Part shown: piece by piece, positions 1 to 8,246 of the stretch
Layout: every line of letters starts with the position of its first letter
Numbering within the stretch: position 1 is the stretch's first letter
Source: Microbacterium psychrotolerans
GTDB taxonomy: Bacteria > Actinomycetota > Actinomycetes > Actinomycetales > Microbacteriaceae
NCBI RefSeq assembly: GCF_031085295.1
Contig: NZ_JAVFWO010000003.1
Coordinates: 372,001-436,000, forward strand
DNA: 64,000 bases
Direction: 5' to 3'
Program-made: the position numbers and the translations under genes
Notes under the pieces: generated by a model
The model's database searches: none
Seen by the model: only the letters and a program-made list of their open reading frames with translations
Told to the model about the DNA's origin: nothing

Positions 1-197
1 GCCGAGTTGATCAGGATGTCGACTGCGCCGACGCGCGATGCGAGGGCGGTGACCGCCTGCTCGTCGGTGATGTCGAGGATCTCGTCGACGTCGCCGGCGA
101 GATCCACCGTGATCACCTCGACACCGTCGGCACGGAGGCGGGAGGCCGTGGCGGCCCCGAGGCCGCGGGCTCCGCCGGTGATGAGTGCGCGCTTCAT
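1..197 (-). CDS. SDR family oxidoreductase, N-terminal part (cut by window edge)
   Basis: The reverse strand from the ATG at 197 reads into the left edge and encodes about 65 residues. It begins MKRALITGGARGLGAAT, the TGxxxGxG-type Rossmann nucleotide-binding motif of short-chain dehydrogenases, and ends near VDILINSA, matching the NNAG region. The start overlaps the stop of the upstream zinc dehydrogenase by 4 bases, so the two are translationally coupled. In this context it is probably an NAD(P)-dependent dehydrogenase of the same sugar or sugar-acid pathway. The substrate cannot be told from the visible part, because the catalytic YxxxK lies outside the window. Confidence 0.85.
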   Translation of the reverse strand, partial: MKRALITGGARGLGAATASRLRADGVEVITVDLAGDVDEILDITDEQAVTALASRVGAVDILINS

Positions 198-1234
198 GGT
201 CCTTCCTGTCGGGGGGAGGTCTGCTCAGCGATCTCGACGTGGATCTTGGGTCCCGCGCCGGCGTGCTCCGGCCGGGTGCCGGCGAGGATCGCGGCGAGGT
301 CCTCGAGCTCGACGGTCGCGGCGACGAGCGGCCGAGGATCTACGGACCCGTCGCCGTAGGCGGCGATCGTCGGGTCCAGACCCGCCGAGGCGCCGAGGAT
401 GCCGACGGCGGTGACGTCGCCGAGTGCGAGCATGCGCGTGTCGATCAGGCTGGGGCTGCCGGCGAGCCCGACGTGGACGATGCGCCGGCCCGGTTCGACG
501 AGCTCGAGGGCGCGGGCGGGCAGGTGCGGGGCGTTGGAGGAGTCGATCACCGCATGCCAGGCGAGCTCGGGCAGCTCCGACTCGGTCCAGACGCCGTCGA
601 ACCCGAACGTCCTCGCGAACTCCAGGGAGCGGCCGGTGCGGCCCAGCAGATGGACCTCCGCTCCGGCCGCGCGGGCGAACAGGGCGCAGAGCAGCCCGAT
701 CGTCCCCGGGCCGAGGATGAGCACCCGGTCGCCGGCGCGCAGATTCGCGGCATCCACCGACCGCCAGGCATTGCCGCCGGGCTCGACCATCGCACCGGCG
801 ACGTCGTCGACGGTGTCGGGGAGCGCGTGCAGAGCCCATGCGGGGATGGCGACCTGTTCCGCGAGGGCGCCCGGGCGGCCGTTGCGGACTCCGAGCTCGT
901 CACGGAAGGCGCACACGTGGTGGAAGCCTGCGCGGCAGCGCTCGCAGCGCTGACAGCCGAGCATCGTGTCGCCGGTGACGCGCCGGCCGATCCACGCGGG
1001 ATCAACGCCGCTGCCGACCCCCGACACCGTGCCCATCCACTCGTGACCGATCCGCATCGGATACGCGGCGTGGCTCTCGTGGAGGTACTGCATCTCACCG
1101 GTGTAGAACTCGACGTCCGTCCCGCAGACGCCTGCGCGCGCCACGTCGACGACGACCTCGCCGGCGGCAGCCGACGGCGGCTCGACATCCTGCACCCCGG
1201 CCTGGCCGGGGCCGGTGATCACGAACGCCTTCAT
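194..1234 (-). CDS. Zinc-dependent alcohol dehydrogenase (MDR superfamily)
   Basis: This is a 346-residue medium-chain dehydrogenase. The GroES-like N-terminal half has the catalytic zinc ligands C37 (AGVCGTD) and H64-E65 (GHE). The structural-zinc lobe C94, C97, C100 and C108 is complete. The Rossmann half carries VLILGPGTIG near residues 170-180. The family oxidises secondary alcohols of polyols and sugars (sorbitol, threonine and galactitol-phosphate dehydrogenase relatives). It lies 28 bases downstream of the lactonase gene and overlaps the SDR gene by 4 bases, so lactonase, dehydrogenase and SDR form one operon. A role in an oxidative sugar or sugar-acid pathway is inferred; the exact substrate is not. 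Confidence 0.88.
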   Translation of the reverse strand: MKAFVITGPGQAGVQDVEPPSAAAGEVVVDVARAGVCGTDVEFYTGEMQYLHESHAAYPMRIGHEWMGTVSGVGSGVDPAWIGRRVTGDTMLGCQRCERCRAGFHHVCAFRDELGVRNGRPGALAEQVAIPAWALHALPDTVDDVAGAMVEPGGNAWRSVDAANLRAGDRVLILGPGTIGLLCALFARAAGAEVHLLGRTGRSLEFARTFGFDGVWTESELPELAWHAVIDSSNAPHLPARALELVEPGRRIVHVGLAGSPSLIDTRMLALGDVTAVGILGASAGLDPTIAAYGDGSVDPRPLVAATVELEDLAAILAGTRPEHAGAGPKIHVEIAEQTSPRQEGP

Positions 1235-1262
1235 CGGGGTGCGAGGACCTTGCGGGCGAGTC

Positions 1263-2174
1263 TCACGGGTTCTCCTTCGGCTTTGCGGGGATGCCTCGCC
1301 ACAGTGGGACGGGCAGCCCCGGGACGGCGGGCCGCGCGCTGAACAGCTTCCCCGAGAGGGGAGCGGCGGCGAGCTGGTCCTCGGTCAGATCCTGCGTCGC
1401 GGTCGTGATGATGAGGGTGTCCAGCTCCGCGCCGGCGAAGGCGACGCTGGAGACGTTCGGGGCAGGCACGCGGAGGGTCTGCTCGAGATCTCCGGCGGGC
1501 GTGTACCGGCGGACTTCGCCGCGACCCCACATCGCGATCCAGAGGTAGCCGGCTGCGTCGCTGCACATGCCGTCGGGGTAGCCCTCGTCGAAGGCGATGT
1601 GCGCGCGGCGATCGCCTGTGGCGCCCGTCGCCGCGTCGTACGACCGTGCGTAGACCACGCGCCGCACCGTGTCGACGGAGTACATGATCGATCCGTCCGG
1701 GCTCCACGCGAGGCCGTTCGAGAGGGTGAGGTCGTCGTCGATGGTCGTGAGCGTGCCGTCGTCGTCGAGGCGGGTCAGCACCTCGTGCTCGGAGTCGTCG
1801 TCCAGGCTCAGCGTGCCGATGAGGAAGCGCCCGGCGGGGTCGGGTTTGCCGTCGTTCGTCCGCCGCGGTCGTCCGGTGGGGATGACGCGCGCCAGTTCGC
1901 GCGTCGATCCGGACGTCGGGTGCAGGGTCAGAGTGTGCGAGCCGGCGACGATCCAGGACCCGTCCTCGGCGACCGCGACCGCGCCGACCGTGCCGGGGAA
2001 CGACACGTGGTCGACCAGCGTCACGCGACCGTGATCGTCGAGTCGGCCCGAGAAGACGACGCCCCGCCGGATGTCGACCCAGTGCACGACCTCGCGGATG
2101 GGATCCCACACCGGACCTTCGCCGAGTTCGCAGGTCGTCGGATTCGCCAGGATCACCGAGTCGGTGGCAGTCAT
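1263..2174 (-). CDS. SMP-30/gluconolactonase family sugar lactonase
   Basis: This 303-residue six-bladed propeller protein has the family metal-site signatures: GEGPVWD with E19, RRTNDGKPD with N107, LSNGLAWSPDG with N153 and YPDGMCSDAAG with D201. Members hydrolyse aldonolactones to aldonic acids using one divalent metal. Length matches the family (about 290-310). It is the first gene of a leftward operon with an alcohol dehydrogenase and an SDR. It is divergent from an IlvD/Edd dehydratase gene, which would act on the aldonate it makes. The pairing suggests a non-phosphorylative aldose pathway; the sugar is not identifiable. Confidence 0.9.
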   Translation of the reverse strand: MTATDSVILANPTTCELGEGPVWDPIREVVHWVDIRRGVVFSGRLDDHGRVTLVDHVSFPGTVGAVAVAEDGSWIVAGSHTLTLHPTSGSTRELARVIPTGRPRRTNDGKPDPAGRFLIGTLSLDDDSEHEVLTRLDDDGTLTTIDDDLTLSNGLAWSPDGSIMYSVDTVRRVVYARSYDAATGATGDRRAHIAFDEGYPDGMCSDAAGYLWIAMWGRGEVRRYTPAGDLEQTLRVPAPNVSSVAFAGAELDTLIITTATQDLTEDQLAAAPLSGKLFSARPAVPGLPVPLWRGIPAKPKENP

Positions 2175-2252
2175 CAGCGCATCTCCTTCGCCGGTGGACG
2201 GTGGGTCGCGACCGTGCGCCCGCGTCGTCGCGGTCCGACGCGCCTACGATAG

Positions 2253-2271
2253 TCATATTCCGTCGATCTGA
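2253..2271. promoter_or_regulatory. Candidate operator between lactonase and dehydratase genes
   Basis: The divergent intergenic region (2175-2296) contains TCATAT, 7 bases, then ATCTGA, an imperfect inverted repeat matching in 5 of 6 positions. It lies 26 bases before the dehydratase ATG and about 79 bases from the lactonase start, where a shared repressor could act on both promoters. Binding by any specific regulator is inference, and no regulator gene is visible next to it. Confidence 0.3.
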
Positions 2272-2296
2272 CGTAATTTCCGAAAGTTGGTAAACG

Positions 2297-4015
2297 ATGG
2301 CGTCCCACCTCAGGAGTTCGGAGTGGTACTCCGGAGACGACCGGAACGCCTACATCCATCGGGCGTGGATGCGGCGGGGCGTGCCCGACACCGCGTTCCG
2401 CGGCAGACCGCAGATCGCGATCGCCAACACCGCTTCCGACCTCACCCCCTGCAACGCCCACCTCGACGAGGTCGCGCAGTCGGTCAAGAACGGCATCTAC
2501 GAGGCAGGGGGGATTCCGCTGAATCTGCCGGTCGTCTCCCTCGGTGAGACGCAGGTACGACCCACCGCGATGCTGTGGCGCAACATGATGGCGATGGCGA
2601 CCGAGGAGATGCTGCGCGCCAACCCGATCGACGGCGTGGTGCTGCTGGGCGGGTGCGACAAGACGATTCCGGCCCTGCTCATGGCCGCGGCATCCGTCGA
2701 TCTTCCCGCCGTCGTGATTCCGGGCGGGCCCATGCTCACCGGCCACTTCCGCGGTGAGGCGCTCGGGTGCGGAACCGACGTGTGGCGGCTGAGCGAAGAG
2801 GTACGCGCCGGCACGCTCGGCGAAGCGCTGTTCGAGAAGTCCGAGTCGTCGATGATCCGGTCCACGGGGCACTGCAACACGATGGGGACCGCCTCCACGA
2901 TGGCGCTCGTCGCCGAGGCCCTGGGAACGATCGTCCCTGGCCTCGCCGGGACCCCCGCACCCGACAGCAGGCTGCTGGAGGCGTCGCACCAGACCGGACG
3001 CCTGGCGGTGGAGCTGGTCGCAGCCGAGCGCCGCCCGTCGACGTTCCTCACGAAGGCGAGCTTCCACAACGCCATCGTCGCGCTCGCCGCCATCGGCGGT
3101 TCGACGAACGCGGTCGTGCACCTGCTCGCCATCGCCGGACGGCTCGGGATCGATCTGACCATCGACGACTTCGACCGCATCGGCGCCGACGTGCCGCTCC
3201 TTGTGAATTTGCAGCCGGCCGGCCGCTACCTCATGGACGACCTCTACCGTGCCGGCGGCTTCCTCGCCGTGCTCCGCGAGGTGAAGGACCTGCTGGACCC
3301 GACGGCGCTCACGATCACCGGCAGCCCGCTCGTGGACCACCTCGACGACGCGCGGATCTGGGATGCCGACGTGATCGCGCCGCGCACCCAGCCGCTGATC
3401 CCCGCCGCGGGGATCAGCGTGCTCCGCGGCTCGCTTGCGCCGGGTGGAGCGATCATCAAGCCCGCCGCCGCATCGCCTCACCTCTTGAAGCATCGGGGCC
3501 GCGCGGTCGTGTTCGACTCGATCGAGGACTTCCACGCCCGCATCGACGACCCCGAGCTCGACATCGACGAGGACTCCGTGATGATCCTCCGCGGCTGCGG
3601 CCCGATGGGCTACCCCGGCATGCCCGAGGTGTCGAACATGCCGCTGCCGAAGAAGCTGCTGGAGAAGGGCGTGCGCGACATGGTGCGCATCTGCGACGGG
3701 CGGATGTCGGGCACCGCGTACGGGACCGTCATCCTGCATGTGACACCAGAGGCCGCCGCAGGGGGACCGCTCGCCCGGGTGCAGACCGGCGACTGGATCA
3801 GCCTCGATGTCCGCAACCGCCGCCTCGACGTCGAGGTCCCCGCCGCCGAACTCGCGGCGCGCGGCGTCAACGACGCGACCGTGCAAGGCTTCGCGAACCC
3901 GCAACGCGGCTGGGAGCGCCTCTACGTCGATCACGTCATGCAGGCCGACACCGGAGCCGATCTCGACTTCCTCGTCGGCTCCAGCGGATCACGGGTCACG
4001 CGCGAATCGCATTGA
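2297..4015 (+). CDS. IlvD/Edd family sugar-acid dehydratase
   Basis: This 572-residue dehydratase has the three conserved cysteines of the iron-sulfur cluster, C52 (TPCNAHL), C120 (GGCDKT) and C193 (GHCNTMG), and the downstream CDGRMSGT motif that carries the catalytic serine. The sequence fits the pentonate/aldonate dehydratase branch (arabinonate, xylonate) better than dihydroxyacid dehydratase IlvD, given its opening [19 protein letters not shown]. It would convert an aldonate to a 2-keto-3-deoxy acid. It is divergent from the lactonase operon, which would supply the substrate. The ATG at 2297 was chosen because it sits at the N-terminal border of family homology. Confidence 0.88.
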   Translation: MASHLRSSEWYSGDDRNAYIHRAWMRRGVPDTAFRGRPQIAIANTASDLTPCNAHLDEVAQSVKNGIYEAGGIPLNLPVVSLGETQVRPTAMLWRNMMAMATEEMLRANPIDGVVLLGGCDKTIPALLMAAASVDLPAVVIPGGPMLTGHFRGEALGCGTDVWRLSEEVRAGTLGEALFEKSESSMIRSTGHCNTMGTASTMALVAEALGTIVPGLAGTPAPDSRLLEASHQTGRLAVELVAAERRPSTFLTKASFHNAIVALAAIGGSTNAVVHLLAIAGRLGIDLTIDDFDRIGADVPLLVNLQPAGRYLMDDLYRAGGFLAVLREVKDLLDPTALTITGSPLVDHLDDARIWDADVIAPRTQPLIPAAGISVLRGSLAPGGAIIKPAAASPHLLKHRGRAVVFDSIEDFHARIDDPELDIDEDSVMILRGCGPMGYPGMPEVSNMPLPKKLLEKGVRDMVRICDGRMSGTAYGTVILHVTPEAAAGGPLARVQTGDWISLDVRNRRLDVEVPAAELAARGVNDATVQGFANPQRGWERLYVDHVMQADTGADLDFLVGSSGSRVTRESH

Positions 4016-4035
4016 GCCAGAGCGCTCGGGTCAGG

Positions 4036-4053
4036 CGCCGTCAGCCGACGGCG
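4036..4053. terminator. Stem-loop between convergent genes
   Basis: CGCCGTC, loop AGCC, GACGGCG forms a perfect 7-bp hairpin. It lies just past the dehydratase stop (4015) and overlaps the 3' end of the convergent SRPBCC gene. No T-tract is present. A bidirectional terminator is plausible from its position. Confidence 0.45.
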
Positions 4054-4517
4054 GGCCCGCGCGGCTCGAAGGACGCTGCGAGCGCCACGAGCGTGGCGCT
4101 GCGTTCCTTCATCGCGATCCTGCGCAGGAAGGGCGTCGCCAGCCGGTACATGCCGTATGTGCGCACCTCGGCGTGATGGTGCACGAGCGTCGTCTCGTCG
4201 CCGGCATCCTCGAGCCGGTACGCGGGCCAGCCCTCCAGCTTGAGCTTGCCCGCCTTCGTCTTGTCCCACCAGTGGTAGACGAGCGTGTGCGGCGGCTGGA
4301 ACTCTGCGATCTCACCCGGGGTCGGGCCGAAGGACGTGTCGTCGAGAAAGGTCGTGCCGACGGCCGGGGCGCCTGGCGAGGTCTGCGTGGTGCGTCGCAG
4401 CATGCTCCCCTTTCCGGGCATCCACTCGTTGTATCCCTCGATATCGGCGAGGCGAGCGAACACCGCGTCGATGCGGGCAGCGACGGTGCGGGTCAGCTCG
4501 AACTCGATGACACCCAT
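4041..4517 (-). CDS. SRPBCC (START/Bet v1-like) family protein
   Basis: A 158-residue protein starting at the ATG at 4517 (MGVIEFELTRTVAARIDAVF). It shows the pattern of polyketide-cyclase/SRPBCC helix-grip proteins: an N-terminal strand, an ARIDAVFARLADIEGYNEWMP segment, strands ending in TLVYHWWDK, RLEDAGDETTLVHHHAEV, and a long C-terminal helix. The family binds hydrophobic ligands. No catalytic residue set is recognisable, so a specific role cannot be given. It is monocistronic and convergent with the dehydratase gene. Confidence 0.75.
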   Translation of the reverse strand: MGVIEFELTRTVAARIDAVFARLADIEGYNEWMPGKGSMLRRTTQTSPGAPAVGTTFLDDTSFGPTPGEIAEFQPPHTLVYHWWDKTKAGKLKLEGWPAYRLEDAGDETTLVHHHAEVRTYGMYRLATPFLRRIAMKERSATLVALAASFEPRGPAVG

Positions 4518-4655
4518 GCGCTCAGAGTACGACCGGCGGGGCGCCCACGTGTATGGGTGGCCGTGCGGCGACCGCCGGCGCGGAGCGATCATCGGATGCC
4601 GAGGAATTTCGCCGATCCGGCCCTCGTGGTCCCGGAGCGGACCTACCCTCTCGTC

Positions 4656-6047
4656 ATGACACCATCGCCTTCCGGGATCACCACCGCCGGGCAGCTGCGC
4701 GCATCGGGTCACACCTACCGCCCGGTGCGGGTCGAGCTGCGCGAGAACCTCCTCGCGGCGCTCGCCGAGGGGACCGATCCGTGGCCCGGCATCCACGGAT
4801 TCGACACCACGGTCATCCCGCAGCTCGAGCGCGCCATCCTCGCCGGCCACGACATCGTGCTGCTGGGCGAGCGCGGGCAGGGCAAGACGCGGCTGCTGCG
4901 CAGCCTCGTGGGCCTGCTCGACGAATGGTCTCCGGTCATCGAGGGGTCGGAGCTCGGCGAGCATCCGTTCCACCCGATCACGCCGGCATCCGTCCGCCGT
5001 GCAGGCGAACGGGGGGACGATCTGCCCGTCGCGTGGCGCCATCGCAGCGAGCGGTACGCCGAGAAGCTCGCCACCCCCGACACATCGGTGGCCGATCTCA
5101 TCGGCGACGTCGACCCCATCAAGGTCGCGGAGGGCCGGTCGCTGGGCGACCCCGAGACGATCCACTACGGGCTCGTGCCGCGCAGCAACGGCGGCATCGT
5201 GGCCATCAACGAGCTGCCCGACCTCGCCGAGCGCATCCAGGTGTCGCTGCTCAACGTCATGGAGGAGCGCGACATCCAGATCCGCGGGTACGTGCTGCGC
5301 CTCGACCTGGACGTGCTCGTGGTCGCCACCGCGAACCCCGAGGACTACACGAATCGCGGCCGGATCATCACGCCGTTGCAGGACCGCTTCGGCGCCGAGA
5401 TCCGCACGCACTATCCCCAGACGATCGACGAGGAGATCGCCGTCATCCGTCAGGAGGCCGACCTGGTCGCCGAGGTGCCCGCACACCTGCTCGAGGTGCT
5501 CGCGCGATTCACCCGCAACCTGCGGGAGTCGGATGCCGTCGACCAGCGCGCGGGAGTGTCGGCCCGGTTCGCGATCGCCGGCGCCGAGACGATCGCGGCG
5601 GCGGCGCTGCATCGCGCGACGCGCCAGCACGAGCAGGTCGCGGTCGCCCGCCCGGTGGATCTCGAGACCGCCGTCGACGTGCTCGGCGGCAAGATCGAGT
5701 TCGAGACAGGGGAGGAGGGCCGGGAGCGCGCCATCCTCGAGCACCTGCTGCGTACTGCGGTCGCCGAGACCGCCCGCGCCCACCTGCGCGGGCTCGACGC
5801 CCGCGTGCTCGCCGACGCCCTCCACGACGGCGCGACCGTCATGACGGGCGAACAGGTCACGGCGGCCGACGTCCTCGCGGCGATGCCCGTGCTCGGCGAG
5901 TCCGATCTCTACGACCAGGTGGCGGAGCGGCTCGAGGCCCGCACCGCGGGCGAGCGCGCCGGTGCGCTCGAGCTGCTGCTCGAGTCGCTGTATCTCGAGA
6001 AGCGGATCGGCAAGGACAGCGCCGACGGGGAGACCGTCTATGGATGA
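4656..6047 (+). CDS. MoxR/magnesium-chelatase-type AAA+ ATPase
   Basis: A 463-residue cytoplasmic ATPase from the ATG at 4656. Walker A is G71-ERGQGKT-78. The Walker B region reads GGIVAINELPDL, and the sensor region reads VATANPEDYTNRGRIITPLQDRF, as in ChlI and MoxR proteins. The C-terminal half is helical. Proteins of this type remodel or load cofactors into targets and nearly always work with a VWA/MIDAS protein, here the next gene 108 bases downstream. No substrate enzyme is adjacent, so the client is unknown. The magnesium chelatase reaction itself is unlikely, because no bacteriochlorophyll genes are near. Confidence 0.82.
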   Translation: MTPSPSGITTAGQLRASGHTYRPVRVELRENLLAALAEGTDPWPGIHGFDTTVIPQLERAILAGHDIVLLGERGQGKTRLLRSLVGLLDEWSPVIEGSELGEHPFHPITPASVRRAGERGDDLPVAWRHRSERYAEKLATPDTSVADLIGDVDPIKVAEGRSLGDPETIHYGLVPRSNGGIVAINELPDLAERIQVSLLNVMEERDIQIRGYVLRLDLDVLVVATANPEDYTNRGRIITPLQDRFGAEIRTHYPQTIDEEIAVIRQEADLVAEVPAHLLEVLARFTRNLRESDAVDQRAGVSARFAIAGAETIAAAALHRATRQHEQVAVARPVDLETAVDVLGGKIEFETGEEGRERAILEHLLRTAVAETARAHLRGLDARVLADALHDGATVMTGEQVTAADVLAAMPVLGESDLYDQVAERLEARTAGERAGALELLLESLYLEKRIGKDSADGETVYG

Positions 6048-6155
6048 GTCCCGGACTTCGAGCACCCCGCCCCGGCGGCTGAGCACCCCACCCCGGTCGC
6101 TGAGCCGATCGGAGCGCCACGCTTCGCGCGCGACGCCAGGAGGAGGCATCCGGTA

Positions 6156-8198
6156 ATGCCCCGCAGCTTCCACCGCACGCCTGCGCACACGGCGCGATAC
6201 GGACGGTACACCGGCGGCGATCCGCTCGCGCCGCCGGTCGAGGTGCAGTCGGCGCTCGAGGCGATCGGGCAGGACGTCATGGCGGGGACCTCGGCCGAGC
6301 GGGCGATGCGCGAATATCTGCGGCGTGGCGACCGCAACCGGGAGGGGCTCGACGACCTCGCCCGGCGGGTCCGCGAGCGCCGGGCGGAGCTGGTGAGTCG
6401 GCACCGGCTCGACGGCACGCTCGAGGAGGTCCGCAAGCTGCTGGACCGCGCGGTGCTCGAGGAGCGCAAGCATCTCGTGCGCGACGTGCAGCTCGACGAC
6501 GACGCCCGCGCGTTCTCCGAGATGCGCCTCGAGAACCTGCCGCCCAGCACCGCCGCGGCCGTCAACGAGCTCGCGGACTACGACTGGCAGAGCCCGAGCG
6601 CACGGGCGGACTACGACCGCATCCGCGAACTGCTCGGCCGGGAGCTCCTCGACCAGCGATTCGCCGGAATGAAGAACGCGCTCGAGAACGCGACGGATGC
6701 CGACCGGCAGGCGATCCGCGACATGCTGAACGACCTCAACGACCTGCTGGAGAAGCGCCGGCTGGGCGACGACACGCAGGAGGACTTCGACGAGTTCATG
6801 CGCAAGCACGGGGATCAGTTCCCGGAGAACCCGCAGAACCTCGACGAGCTCCTCGACACGCTCGCAGAGCGATCCGCGGCGGCGCAGCGGATGCTCAACT
6901 CCATGACGCCCGAGCAGCGGGACGAGCTGCTGGGCCTCGCCGAGCAGGCGTTCGGCTCACCCGACCTCATGCAGTCCCTGTCGCGACTCGACGACAATCT
7001 CCGCTCGCTCCGGCCCGGCGAGGATTGGACGGGCTCGGCATCCTTCTCGGGAGAGGAGCCGACCGGCCTCGGTGAGGCGACGGGCATCATGCAGGACCTC
7101 TCCGACCTCGACGCGCTGACCGATCAGCTCAGCCAGACGTATCCCGGTGCGCGCATGGACGACATCGATCTCGAGGCGCTCCAGCGGCTGGTCGGCGAGG
7201 ACGCCGCCGTCAACGCCCGCACCCTGCGCGACCTCGAGCAGGAGCTGAGGGACACCGGGATGCTGCAGCGCGCATCCGACGGGCAGCTGCGGCTGACCCC
7301 GCGGGCCATGCGCCAGCTGGGGCGAGCCCTTCTGCGCGACATCGCGACGCGGCAGTCGGGTCGCACCGGCCGCCGCGAGACGCGCCACGCCGGTGCCGCC
7401 GGCGACCGCACCGGCTCGACCCGCGAGTGGGCGTTCGGCGACACCGAGCCGTGGGACATCCCCCGCACGGTGTCGAATGCCGTGCTGAGGACCGTGCTCG
7501 ACGGGGGCGACGTCTCGACGGGCGTGCGTCTCGACACGCGCGATGTCGAGGTCGTCGAGACCGAGCAGCGCACGCAGGCCGCGGTCGCCCTCCTCGTCGA
7601 CACGTCGTTCTCCATGGCGCTCGACGGCCGCTGGGTCCCCATGAAGCGCACCGCGCTGGCCCTTCATCACCTCATCTCGACGCGCTTCCGCGGGGACAGC
7701 CTCCAGCTCATCGCGTTCGCCCGCCACGCCGAGGTGATCGACATCGAGCAGCTGACGGCGAAGGACGCCGTGTGGGACAAGGGCACCAATCTGCAGCACG
7801 GGCTGCTGCTCGCCCAGCGGCACTTCCGCCGCAACCCCACGGCACAGCCCGTCCTGCTCATCGTCACCGACGGCGAGCCGACGGCGCACCTGCGCCCCGA
7901 CGGCCATGTGCACTTCGCGTATCCGCCGGACGCCCGCACGGTCGCCGTCACGGTGCGGGAGCTCGATACCGTGCAGCGGCTCGGAGCGCAGACGACTTTC
8001 TTCCGGCTCGGCGAGGATCCCGGCCTCGCCCGGTTCATCGACGCCCTCGCGCGGCGCGCCGGTGGGCAGGTCGTGGCCCCCGAGCTCGACGACCTCGGCC
8101 GGGCCGTCGTGGACAGCTACCTCGGCTCGCGGCACACGGGGCGCGGGTCACCCGAGGACTTCGGCGACATGCTGCACGGTCGATCCTGGTGGTGGTGA
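6156..8198 (+). CDS. VWA domain-containing protein, partner of the AAA+ ATPase
   Basis: A 680-residue protein with a strong ribosome-binding site (AGGAGG) before the ATG at 6156. Residues about 40-460 are long, charged and helical. The C-terminal part is a von Willebrand A domain with the MIDAS motif D482-T-S-F-S486 and a later VTDGEPTAH segment. The chain ends SWWW. AAA+/VWA pairs act as metal-dependent chaperones (ChlI/ChlD, MoxR/CoxE type). Same strand and spacing to the ATPase gene indicate an operon. The biological client is not evident. Confidence 0.82.
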   Translation: MPRSFHRTPAHTARYGRYTGGDPLAPPVEVQSALEAIGQDVMAGTSAERAMREYLRRGDRNREGLDDLARRVRERRAELVSRHRLDGTLEEVRKLLDRAVLEERKHLVRDVQLDDDARAFSEMRLENLPPSTAAAVNELADYDWQSPSARADYDRIRELLGRELLDQRFAGMKNALENATDADRQAIRDMLNDLNDLLEKRRLGDDTQEDFDEFMRKHGDQFPENPQNLDELLDTLAERSAAAQRMLNSMTPEQRDELLGLAEQAFGSPDLMQSLSRLDDNLRSLRPGEDWTGSASFSGEEPTGLGEATGIMQDLSDLDALTDQLSQTYPGARMDDIDLEALQRLVGEDAAVNARTLRDLEQELRDTGMLQRASDGQLRLTPRAMRQLGRALLRDIATRQSGRTGRRETRHAGAAGDRTGSTREWAFGDTEPWDIPRTVSNAVLRTVLDGGDVSTGVRLDTRDVEVVETEQRTQAAVALLVDTSFSMALDGRWVPMKRTALALHHLISTRFRGDSLQLIAFARHAEVIDIEQLTAKDAVWDKGTNLQHGLLLAQRHFRRNPTAQPVLLIVTDGEPTAHLRPDGHVHFAYPPDARTVAVTVRELDTVQRLGAQTTFFRLGEDPGLARFIDALARRAGGQVVAPELDDLGRAVVDSYLGSRHTGRGSPEDFGDMLHGRSWWW

Positions 8199-8221
8199 CC
8201 GGCGCCACGCTGCGCCGTCAC
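8195..8221. terminator. Stem-loop after the VWA gene
   Basis: GTGA(C)CGGCGC, loop CACGCT, GCGCCGTCAC forms a 10-bp stem with one bulge. It starts at the VWA stop codon and lies between convergent genes (VWA and GH130). No poly-T follows. Confidence 0.4.
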
Positions 8222-8246
8222 TGCCTCCGCCACGGGCGGTCATCCG

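Noticed and set aside
2174..3934. Reverse-strand 586-codon frame opposite the dehydratase
   Set aside because: Low-complexity Arg/His/Val translation; the forward strand has all three cluster cysteines of IlvD/Edd.
6048..6155. Gene between the AAA+ and VWA genes
   Set aside because: 108 bases with repeat-like CGGTCGCTGAGCC pieces and the VWA ribosome-binding site; no protein-like frame.
4041..6809. Long reverse-strand frame across the AAA+ ATPase
   Set aside because: Only its last 158 codons (from 4517) are a real SRPBCC gene; the rest is the antisense shadow of the ATPase and VWA genes.
4656..8198. Magnesium chelatase for chlorophyll synthesis
   Set aside because: The ATPase/VWA pair resembles ChlI/ChlD, but no ChlH or other pigment gene is present; MoxR-type chaperone fits better.
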